The notes under the pieces are model-generated. The model made no database searches. It was not told where the DNA came from and saw nothing but the letters and a program-made list of their open reading frames with translations. The translations under genes were made by a program, and so were the position numbers. From an uncultured Collinsella sp. (GTDB lineage Bacteria; Actinomycetota; Coriobacteriia; Coriobacteriales; Coriobacteriaceae), in assembly GCA_900549555.1 (NCBI GenBank), contig UROO01000121.1, positions 1-5,090 on the forward strand: 5,090 nt of DNA, given 5' to 3'. Position 1 is the stretch's first letter. Every line of letters begins with the position of its first letter. Shown here in pieces: positions 1 to 5,090 of the stretch.

Positions 1-46
1 AGATAGGAGTCCGTCTCGTGGGCTCGGAGATGTGTATAAGAGACAG
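1..46. other. Illumina Nextera i7 adapter (artefact)
   Basis: This is not genomic sequence. Bases 1-4 (AGAT) match the tail of the P7 primer, and bases 5-12 (AGGAGTCC) match what I recall as Nextera i7 index N705. Bases 13-46 are the Nextera Read 2 transposase adapter, ending in the 19-bp Tn5 mosaic end at 28-46 (AGATGTGTATAAGAGACAG). The true insert begins at about 47. Any protein beginning MYKRQ from base 32 is a translation of this adapter. Confidence 0.98.
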
Positions 47-519
47 GACTTGCCCAGGCGTTTGCGTGCCAGCTTGTACTCGGCCTTGGCCGTCTTGAGG
101 CTCTCGCGGTCCTGTTCGAGCTGCTCCTCCTCGCTGAGCGGCGTAGGGCCAAAATCGGCATGGCAGGCAGACTCAGTTTCCGCGTTCTCGATCGTAGTGC
201 CAAAGTCTGACAAGGGATCGACTACACGCGTGGCGTCCGAATCGGATTCGGGCGCAGCGGGCTCAGACGCGTCGGGTGCCGCCACCGGCTGCTCGTCTGC
301 TTTCGAGGCAGCATCCGCCTTAGGCAACTCCACCGTTGCCGCCGTAGCGGCCTCACCGTCGCGCCACGAAAAGGCCGGGCTCTGCGACACCGTCTGGGGC
401 GTGGTGTAGGGATCTTCGGGAGCAGGTGCAGACGGCGCGGCGGCGTCAAGAGGCGATCCACACTCAGAGCAAAAACCAGCGTCATCGGGCAATAATGCAC
501 CGCAATAAGGGCATTCCAT
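47..519 (-). CDS. Zinc-ribbon protein, 3' end missing
   Basis: The gene starts at ATG 519-517 and stays open for 157 codons until it meets the left adapter, so its C-terminus is lost. AGAGG lies 9 nt upstream of the start. The N-terminus carries a compact zinc ribbon with CPYC at residues 3-6 and CSEC-G at 17-21, giving CxxC-x10-CxxC, the form found in many short bacterial zinc-ribbon proteins. Residues 22-127 are a low-complexity Ala/Pro/Ser/Thr/Asp/Glu-rich linker. From about 128 the sequence becomes charged and helix-forming (Glu/Lys/Arg/Leu-rich) up to the break. No membrane segment is seen in the visible part. The gene is divergent from an FHA-protein gene, and a kinase gene lies beyond that. 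Linker threonines such as T97 (DATRVVD) could be phosphoacceptors, which is inference. Reading on into the adapter gives artefactual residues (SCLLYTSPSPRD). The exact function is unknown. Confidence 0.85.
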
Positions 520-699
520 AGGGCACAACCTCTCAAAATGTGTCGCTTGCAGCCATCCTGCAACTTGGCGTATATGCCCTATAATGTCTTGATAGTTATG
601 CAAAGCGTTGCGCAACATTTTTCGAGTCGGTACGCTTTGACCGTAGCCATTTCCTAACATGTTTGCAGTACGTCATTAAAGTTATCTGGGGAGGCAGCC
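520..699. promoter_or_regulatory. Divergent intergenic region with 10-bp palindrome
   Basis: These 180 bp separate the two divergent start codons and must hold promoters in both directions. A perfect TATAAT lies at 580-585 on the plus strand, but no convincing -35 box sits 16-18 bp before it. A TTGACC at 637-642 could be a -35 box for the FHA gene, but the sequence 17 bp downstream is a poor -10. GTTGCGCAAC at 607-616 is a perfect palindrome and a possible operator between the two genes. The ribosome-binding site of the FHA gene, GGGGAGG, is at 688-694. Promoter assignment is weak; the palindrome and ribosome-binding sites are read directly. Confidence 0.35.
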
Positions 700-1662
700 A
701 TGGCGGCGGAAACACCGTGCTCGGTCCTCTACAACGACATCCGATCGTTCGGCGGTCTCAAGCATCTCGAGATTGCGCGAATGCTCATTAACGGCAATTC
801 GTATGCAGGCAGTACCCTGCTCGACAAATGCTCTACCAACCGCTCGTACCTCACTCGCTACATCGTCCACCGCGAGCCCGATCAGTGCGCGCCAGGTATC
901 TACAATGACCTTACCGTCTCCACGCTTAACCTTGCCGCCGCCATTAGTAACAAGCTCGGCGGAGGCGATCGCGCCTATCAGAAAATATCCGAGCATTACA
1001 GCGGCCCGGCGGCCCAAGGCATGATGTCGATTCTCGCCGATTATGACCTCGACGACCGCCTCTACGCCAACGCCTTGGGGCGTATCAACAGCTCCGATGA
1101 CCACAGCCCCCGCGAAAAAAGCACGCTCTTCTTGATGCTCTTTGTGGCAACGGGCGCACTTGCCGACCCCGTTCAAGGCGTGGCCACCGTCGAGCGCTTT
1201 TGCGACAGCAAGACGGGCGGGCACTTTGGCACCACCGAAACTACCGTTGGACGTGGCTTTATGGGCAGCCTGGAGCAGCCACGCACCGTCGCCCCCAACC
1301 TCGGTCTGCTCAGGACACATGCCGACAACTGCGTCGACATGCAAATCCATCCCCTCACACGCGATCCGCGCGGCACCGTGATTGGTTCTTTGCCCAAAAC
1401 CTCGCCCAGCATCACCGATGTGGGCACCGACGCATCGCGCGAGCATCTTCGCATTTGGCTTGAGGGTGAGCACTGGTACGCCCAGGGCCTTGGGTCGACC
1501 AACGGTACGGTGCTCGAATCGGGTGCAGGCGACGGCGATATCGTAATCGAGCCGCCCCGCGACCAACGAGAGCCCGGCAAAGTCTATCCCCCGGTGGAAA
1601 TCGAAAACAGCGACAGACTTCATTTGGGTCTCTATACAGCGTTTCTCGTTATTGTGGACTAG
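700..1662 (+). CDS. FHA domain protein
   Basis: The predicted protein has 320 residues. The ATG at 700 is preceded by GGGGAGG with a 5-nt gap, which fixes the start. The C-terminal third (about 216-320) is a forkhead-associated domain, a family that binds phosphothreonine peptides made by Ser/Thr kinases. The signature residues S246-R247-x-H249 and G265-S266-T267-N268-G269-T270 are intact. The usual Arg after the first Ile-Gly is replaced by Ser (IGS, 228-230), and about 20 extra residues (276-295) lie between the STNGT loop and the final strands. Residues 1-215 are probably mostly helical and match no family I recognise; they could be a partner-binding or effector region. There is no signal peptide or clear membrane span, so the protein is probably cytoplasmic. 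The membrane kinase encoded 170 bp downstream on the same strand is the obvious source of phosphorylated ligands, which is inference. The antisense reading of this region is a shadow. Confidence 0.9.
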   Translation: MAAETPCSVLYNDIRSFGGLKHLEIARMLINGNSYAGSTLLDKCSTNRSYLTRYIVHREPDQCAPGIYNDLTVSTLNLAAAISNKLGGGDRAYQKISEHYSGPAAQGMMSILADYDLDDRLYANALGRINSSDDHSPREKSTLFLMLFVATGALADPVQGVATVERFCDSKTGGHFGTTETTVGRGFMGSLEQPRTVAPNLGLLRTHADNCVDMQIHPLTRDPRGTVIGSLPKTSPSITDVGTDASREHLRIWLEGEHWYAQGLGSTNGTVLESGAGDGDIVIEPPRDQREPGKVYPPVEIENSDRLHLGLYTAFLVIVD

Positions 1663-1832
1663 CGCGTAGAGACGTGGGAAACAGGTGTCACTCGTCTTAT
1701 ATCATTTACGTTGCACGCTGCACTATAAATAGCAATACGAGTCAGCTTGTCGGCAAACACGTCTATCATGGGCTTTAATCGATAATCGCGTTCTCGGTGT
1801 GAGCACGCGGCCCCACCAAACGAAGGAACGCC
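1663..1832 (+). promoter_or_regulatory. Kinase upstream region, possible promoter
   Basis: This 170-bp gap is more AT-rich in its middle than the flanking genes. TATAAA at 1724-1729 is a plausible -10 box about 105 nt before the kinase start, but I cannot see a good -35 box at the right distance. The gap is long enough for the kinase to have its own promoter, but read-through from the FHA gene is not excluded because no intrinsic terminator (GC hairpin plus T-run) follows the FHA stop codon. Confidence 0.3.
1823..1827 (+). promoter_or_regulatory. Ribosome-binding site fixing a TTG start
   Basis: AAGGA lies 5 nt before TTG 1833-1835. An in-frame TGA at 1800-1802 closes the frame upstream, and there is no ATG or GTG between it and the TTG. 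The first in-frame ATG is codon 37, just before the kinase glycine loop and without a comparable site, so the TTG is the best start. Confidence 0.75.
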
Positions 1833-3917
1833 TTGGATACCACCAACACCGCCCCTGGCGACAAACTCATCCGTCTTGACACGTTCGACACCGCCGTGGC
1901 GGTCGACCCCAGTGCCGAGGATGATGCCAAGCGACGGTTTATGACGCTTATTCTTCAGACGGCATACCGCGGCGGCGGCAATATCGGGCACGTGCTGCGC
2001 GCGACCAACACGAGCGGCGAGGTCTTTGCCGTCAAGCTGCTCAAGGACAACGCCATCCTTTCCGGCCAAGCCCCCGATCGCTCCGCCGAGCAAGCGGCTG
2101 CGCACCTGACCAACACCGCCGCGCTGTTCGAGGAGTACCGTCATCTGTGCACCGTCTCGCACCTGCGCGGATTTCCGCGCGTCTATGGCTATGGATCGTG
2201 CGAGGACGACCCGCTCATCCTCATGGAGTGGGTCGAGGGCACCTCGCTCAAGCAGGCGCTGCCCTTGCTTCCGCACGATGTCTCGGGCGGGCTAACCACC
2301 CAGATGGTGGCCGCCGTTGGAAACGCCGTGCTTCGCGCACTCCTGATGACCCAGGGGCTCGTTAATCCGGTCGTCCATCGCGACCTGTCGCCCGCCAATA
2401 TCATGTTCCGTACCACCAGTCGAACGCTCGAGCAGCAGATCGTCGATTGCTCCTTTGACCCCTGCCTCATCGACATGGGCTCCGCGACCATGGCCCTCGG
2501 CGATGACACGATCACCCGGCGCGCCGACATCTGGCGCTTTGCCACGCCCGCATACGCCGCGCCCGAGATGCTCACGCAGGATATCGAAGGCATCGCGGCC
2601 CTTCGCCGCTCGCCCGCAATCGACGTCTATGCGCTTTCGAGCATTCTGTACCAGCTCTACAGCGGTCGCAAACCGTTCGATGTTGAGTCGACGGGTGCTG
2701 CGGCAACCGGCTCGTTCTACCTCATAAAGACCAAGACCAAGACGGCACCGCTCGAGCCGCGATGCAATGACGACGAAGCGCTCGTCCAGATCATCATGAA
2801 AGGCATCTCAGTCGAGCAGTGCGATCGTCCTACCGAGCAGCAGATGTTTGAGGTGCTCTCGGCATACCTCACCGATGCCGAATCAGAGGGCCGCGAAGGT
2901 GCAGGGAACGAAGCCGCAATTGATATCGATTCTGGCACGCACCTTAAGGTCGACGTCGCCGGCGAGCGCGCGCGAGAGATCCTGGAGCAGGCCCGGCACG
3001 ATGCCATGACCCGCCGCCGCTTTATTATCGGTGGCGTTGTCGCAGCCGTTGCGGGGCTCGGCGTTATCGGGGCGGCAACCCATGGCTTTGGCATCCCCGA
3101 CTACCTGGACGGCATCCGCGGTTCACTTGACGACTACACCTGGGATCAGCTGCAGGAGATTTCGCTCAAGATTAAGGCCGCCGAGACCCGTAGCGAGGCA
3201 CGCGAGATTGCCAAACGTTACCATCTGCTCGATGCCGATGGGCATATTCCCTATCCGTGCACCAAGCGCGTGAAGCTCACCAATGGGCTGCACGTCGGCG
3301 CGCAGCTTGTGGGCATCCGTCACGACGAGCTTCTGGACGGGACGGGCAAGGCCGGACTGACGTTTATGTTCGATGCCGGCATTGCCGAACGCAACGCCGC
3401 ACCCCAACCGTTGAGCACCGGCTGGGCAGATTGCGAACTGCGGGAATGGCTCGACGGCGACGGCCTTAAGCTGCTGCCCAACGAGTTGCGCGCACTCATC
3501 AAATCTGTCAAAAAGATCTCGAATAACGTTGGCGCCGCCAGAAGCGCATCGTGTCTGAGCGAGCTGCCCGCGACCCTTTGGCTGCCCGCCATGGTCGAGC
3601 TGTGCGGTACGCAACCGCCCGAGTCATTTGCCAAGGGCTTTCACTACCTGGCCGACATCTATAACGGCGAGGGCAAGGAGTACCAGCTGTTCCGCGAGCT
3701 CAAGGTAAGTCCGTATACCACGAACGAGATGTTGGTTCGCCAGTGGAAGGGCAAGGACACCTGTTGGTGGGAACGAACGGCGAGTCCCGACACATCGGAG
3801 AGCGAAGGCACACTCTATATGAATCGCGTGGGACACGACGGCGACGTCTTTACGTACGCAACGCCTGCGGAAAAGCCAAACAAGCGAACCTGCGTGATCC
3901 CCGGATTCTGTATCTAG
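1833..3917 (+). CDS. Transmembrane Ser/Thr protein kinase with DUF6273-like outer domain
   Basis: The predicted protein has 694 residues. A Hanks-type kinase domain spans about 40-345: glycine loop G47-x-G49-x-x-G52-x-V54, ATP-binding lysine K68 (FAVK), likely helix-C glutamate E100 or E101, catalytic loop H182-R183-D184-L-S-P-A-N189, metal-binding D214 in DMG, APE at 243-245, D264 in DVYALS and R332 in DRPT. The set looks complete, so activity is expected, although Ser replaces the usual Lys at 186 and Met the usual Phe at 215. A hydrophilic linker (about 346-390) leads to R394-R395-R396 and one membrane segment (about 397-418), giving a cytoplasmic kinase and an outer C-terminus. The outer part (about 478-694) resembles DUF6273, with the W-x-x-x-x-LR-x-WL-x-G pattern at 531-542 and a terminal CVIPGF motif. 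It has seven cysteines and no PASTA repeats. It probably senses an external cue and signals through the FHA protein upstream; ligand and substrates are unknown. Confidence 0.9.
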   Translation: MDTTNTAPGDKLIRLDTFDTAVAVDPSAEDDAKRRFMTLILQTAYRGGGNIGHVLRATNTSGEVFAVKLLKDNAILSGQAPDRSAEQAAAHLTNTAALFEEYRHLCTVSHLRGFPRVYGYGSCEDDPLILMEWVEGTSLKQALPLLPHDVSGGLTTQMVAAVGNAVLRALLMTQGLVNPVVHRDLSPANIMFRTTSRTLEQQIVDCSFDPCLIDMGSATMALGDDTITRRADIWRFATPAYAAPEMLTQDIEGIAALRRSPAIDVYALSSILYQLYSGRKPFDVESTGAAATGSFYLIKTKTKTAPLEPRCNDDEALVQIIMKGISVEQCDRPTEQQMFEVLSAYLTDAESEGREGAGNEAAIDIDSGTHLKVDVAGERAREILEQARHDAMTRRRFIIGGVVAAVAGLGVIGAATHGFGIPDYLDGIRGSLDDYTWDQLQEISLKIKAAETRSEAREIAKRYHLLDADGHIPYPCTKRVKLTNGLHVGAQLVGIRHDELLDGTGKAGLTFMFDAGIAERNAAPQPLSTGWADCELREWLDGDGLKLLPNELRALIKSVKKISNNVGAARSASCLSELPATLWLPAMVELCGTQPPESFAKGFHYLADIYNGEGKEYQLFRELKVSPYTTNEMLVRQWKGKDTCWWERTASPDTSESEGTLYMNRVGHDGDVFTYATPAEKPNKRTCVIPGFCI

Positions 3918-3958
3918 GCAGCGGGCGTCTTGCCGCGACGGGACCCCTCCCCGGCAAT

Positions 3959-4338
3959 TGTCTCGATCTGTAACAGTTAGAACCCAAAAACCGGTCTAGA
4001 TGTTACAGAACGAGACAAACCCCAGCCCCGCGAGACAACATCTCAATCTGTAACAGTAAGGGGTTAAAAACCTCTCTAGATGTTACAGATCAAGACATTT
4101 GAGTTGACCCCGGGCAGTCTGTCTCAATCTGTAACAGTTAGAGGTTTTATTTTCCGCCAGATGTTACAGATTGAGACATTGAGTTTCCTGCCAACTGTTT
4201 GTCTTGATCTGTAACAAATACTCGGTAAAACGGGGTCTAGTTGTTACAGATCGAGACGTTAGTTTTCGGCTGAAATGTTTGTCTAAATCTGTAACAGTTA
4301 TGGTTCAAAAACCGGTCCAGATGTTACAGATTGAGATG
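3959..4338. repeat. Array of five phased 59-bp inverted repeats
   Basis: Five units lie at 3959-4017, 4039-4097, 4120-4178, 4200-4258 and 4280-4338. Each has a 17-bp left arm (type TGTCTCAATCTGTAACA), a centre of exactly 25 bp and an inverted 17-bp right arm (type TGTTACAGATTGAGACA). Unit 3 is a perfect dyad and the others have 1-4 arm mismatches. The inner 9 bp (TCTGTAACA or its complement) are identical in all ten arms. Unit starts are 80 or 81 bp apart, separated by 21-22 bp linkers that are partly alike (TTGAGTT at 4099-4105 and 4179-4185). Centres are related, often with an AAAA core, and end in TAGA, CAGA or TAGT. The array fills the gap between the kinase stop and the copper ATPase promoter and has no coding signal. 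It is REP-like in character; whether it acts as DNA or as RNA hairpins cannot be told here. Confidence 0.95.
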
Positions 4339-4339
4339 A

Positions 4340-4368
4340 TTGGTTGGAACGGTCCATCGGCCAACCAA
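4340..4368. repeat. Small hairpin, TTGGTTGG/CCAACCAA
   Basis: TTGGTTGG at 4340-4347 pairs perfectly with CCAACCAA at 4361-4368 around a 13-nt loop. It begins 2 bp after the last array unit but does not share the array's arm sequence. No T-run follows in either direction, so it is not a standard intrinsic terminator. Role unknown. Confidence 0.6.
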
Positions 4369-4410
4369 CTACCTTCATCTGTAGCGAAATGTCATACATT
4401 AATTCTGTAC

Positions 4411-4441
4411 CAGACACCCCCAGGGGGTATGGGTGTATAGT
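4411..4441 (+). promoter_or_regulatory. Likely promoter of the copper ATPase gene
   Basis: CAGACA at 4411-4416 (four of six bases of TTGACA) and TATAGT at 4436-4441 (five of six bases of TATAAT) form a possible sigma-70 type promoter about 48 nt before the start codon. The spacer is 19 bp, longer than the usual 17, and is occupied by a GC-tract dyad resembling a CsoR operator. A repressor bound there would block polymerase directly. Confidence 0.5.
4414..4436. promoter_or_regulatory. CsoR-like copper operator
   Basis: The core ACCCCCAGGGGGT at 4416-4428 is a perfect dyad around A4422. A second, wider dyad pairs ACACCC (4414-4419) with GGGTGT (4431-4436). CsoR-family copper repressors are known to bind GC-tract pseudo-palindromes of the TACCC...GGGTA type in front of copper efflux genes. 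The position inside the promoter of a copper-type ATPase supports copper-induced derepression. No regulator gene is visible in the window, so the regulator's identity is inferred. Confidence 0.6.
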
Positions 4442-4488
4442 ATCGGCAGGTTAACAATTCCAACACCGAACCACAGAAAGGAGAAGCC

Positions 4489-5055
4489 ATGGCTCAAGAT
4501 AAGTTCGACGTGGGCGGCATGACATGCGCCGCCTGCCAGGCGCACGTGGACCGCGCCGTAAGCAAACTCGACGGCGTCCAAAACGTCGCGGTCAACCTGC
4601 TCGCCGGTTCCATGATGGTCGACTATGACCCCGCGCAGGTCTCCCCCGACGATATCTGCACCGCCGTCGACCGTGCCGGCTACTCGGCCTCGCCCGTCGA
4701 TGCGGGCACCGGTGCCGCCGGCTCAAACGGCAGCACGCAAGCCAGGTCTGGCGTCACCCATATGGAGTCGCCGACCAAAAAGTTGGAGGCCGCCGCCTCT
4801 GCCATGCGCACCCGCCTCATCATCTCGATCGTATTCCTCATCCCACTGTTCTACATAGGCATGGGGCACATGCTCGGCTGGCCGCTGCCCGGCATTTTCA
4901 CCGACCATACCCATAGCATGACGCTCGCCCTCACCGAGCTCGTCCTGCTCATCCCCATCGTCTATGTCAACGACGCGTACTTTATCAATGGGTTTAAATC
5001 GCTCGCGCACGGCGCGCCCACCATGGACGCCCTCATCGCCGTGGGCGCCACCGCC
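4489..5055 (+). CDS. copA: Copper-type P1B ATPase, N-terminal part only
   Basis: ATG 4489 follows AAAGGAG with a 5-nt gap. The 189 visible codons are only the first quarter or so of a typical P1B-type ATPase; the rest is lost at the contig end. Residues 4-70 form a heavy-metal-associated domain with the Cu(I)-binding motif GMTCAAC (10-16; ligands C13 and C16). A Ser/Gly/Thr-rich linker follows (about 71-95). The first two membrane helices are at about 109-131 (MA) and 144-167 (MB), then the family motif HGAPTMDALIAVG (174-186) that precedes the third helix. The CPC metal site, DKTG phosphorylation site and ATP-binding domain would lie beyond the break, so copper specificity rests on the HMA motif and the operator. 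The likely role is ATP-driven copper(I) export across the cytoplasmic membrane. Reading on past 5055 adds the adapter peptide LSLIHISEPTR, which is not part of the protein. Confidence 0.9.
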
Positions 5056-5090
5056 CTGTCTCTTATACACATCTCCGAGCCCACGAGACG
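5056..5090. other. Illumina Nextera i7 adapter (artefact)
   Basis: This is the reverse complement of bases 12-46. The mosaic end CTGTCTCTTATACACATCT lies at 5056-5074, the rest of the Read 2 adapter at 5075-5089, and G5090 is consistent with the first base of the same i7 index (read as GGACTCCT). The genomic insert ends at about 5055. Confidence 0.98.

Noticed and set aside
32..409. Plus-strand frame beginning MYKRQ
   Set aside because: Its start lies in the Nextera adapter, and the rest is antisense to the zinc-ribbon gene.
222..563. Minus-strand frame of 113 codons overlapping the zinc-ribbon gene
   Set aside because: It is in a different frame from the CxxC-containing protein, is Arg/Pro-rich as expected of an out-of-frame reading, and has no motif.
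682..1623. Long minus-strand open frame of 313 codons
   Set aside because: It lies wholly opposite the FHA gene, whose SRxH and STNGT motifs and strong ribosome-binding site show which strand is coding. High GC content commonly opens antisense frames.
1659..2276. Minus-strand open frame opposite the kinase start
   Set aside because: It overlaps the kinase glycine loop and lysine in antisense and shows no recognisable family.
3123..3614. Minus-strand open frame opposite the kinase outer domain
   Set aside because: Shadow of the kinase gene; the plus-strand frame is continuous and carries recognisable motifs.
3918..3958. Intrinsic terminator after the kinase gene
   Set aside because: The stretch is GC-rich, but only a 4-bp stem can be drawn and there is no T-run.
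3959..4338. CRISPR array
   Set aside because: The repeated units are 59-bp palindromes with diverged copies, and the 21-22 bp intervals resemble each other, whereas CRISPR repeats are near identical with unrelated spacers. No cas gene is present.
4374..4416. Sixth, decayed unit of the repeat array
   Set aside because: ATCTGTAGCG at 4377-4386 and CTGTACCAGAC near 4405 recall the arm core, but they are about 10 bp out of phase and too diverged to count.
4204..4440. Plus-strand frame of 78 codons within the repeat array
   Set aside because: It is made of the palindromic repeats and runs through the copper operator and promoter; no coding character.
4723..5070. Minus-strand frame opposite the copper ATPase gene
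   Set aside because: It starts in the right adapter (MYKRQ) and is antisense to a clear HMA/ATPase coding region.
12..5090. Composite transposon bounded by 35-bp terminal inverted repeats
   Set aside because: The repeats are the Nextera adapter with a synthetic Tn5 mosaic end and index bases; no transposase gene is present.

Overview
The window is an assembled contig of about 5.0 kb whose two ends are sequencing adapter, not genome. Bases 1-46 and 5056-5090 are Illumina Nextera (Tn5) Read 2/i7 sequence in opposite orientations, so the biological insert is about 47-5055. The insert is GC-rich, with strongly GC-biased third codon positions, Shine-Dalgarno sites in front of each gene and one TTG start. 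The gene set (zinc-ribbon protein, FHA protein, transmembrane Ser/Thr kinase, copper-type P1B ATPase) suggests a high-GC Gram-positive bacterium. A gut Coriobacteriia such as Collinsella is my best guess; this is inference and no marker gene in the window settles it.

Layout: (1) 47-519, minus strand, is the 5' part of a zinc-ribbon protein gene that runs into the left adapter. (2) 520-699 is a divergent intergenic region with a perfect 10-bp palindrome. (3) 700-1662, plus strand, encodes a protein with a C-terminal FHA (phosphothreonine-binding) domain. (4) 1833-3917, plus strand, encodes a 694-residue membrane Ser/Thr protein kinase with a cytoplasmic N-terminal kinase domain, one membrane segment preceded by a twin-arginine-like motif, and a cysteine-containing outer domain resembling DUF6273. 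(5) 3918-4488 is a 571-bp gene-free stretch. It holds five 59-bp inverted repeats phased every 80-81 bp (3959-4338), then a small hairpin, then a promoter with a CsoR-like operator. (6) 4489-5055, plus strand, is the first 189 codons of a copper-type P1B ATPase, cut by the right adapter.

How the genes may work together: the kinase, the FHA protein and perhaps the zinc-ribbon protein look like a small phosphosignalling group. The outer domain of the kinase would sense something at the cell surface, the kinase would phosphorylate threonines, and the FHA protein would read them. The copper ATPase appears to be a separate transcription unit with its own copper-responsive control, set apart from the kinase gene by the repeat array. 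The array is the most unusual natural feature. Its arms, centre length and phasing are regular enough to suggest a constrained nucleic-acid structure or a multi-site protein-binding platform rather than random decay.
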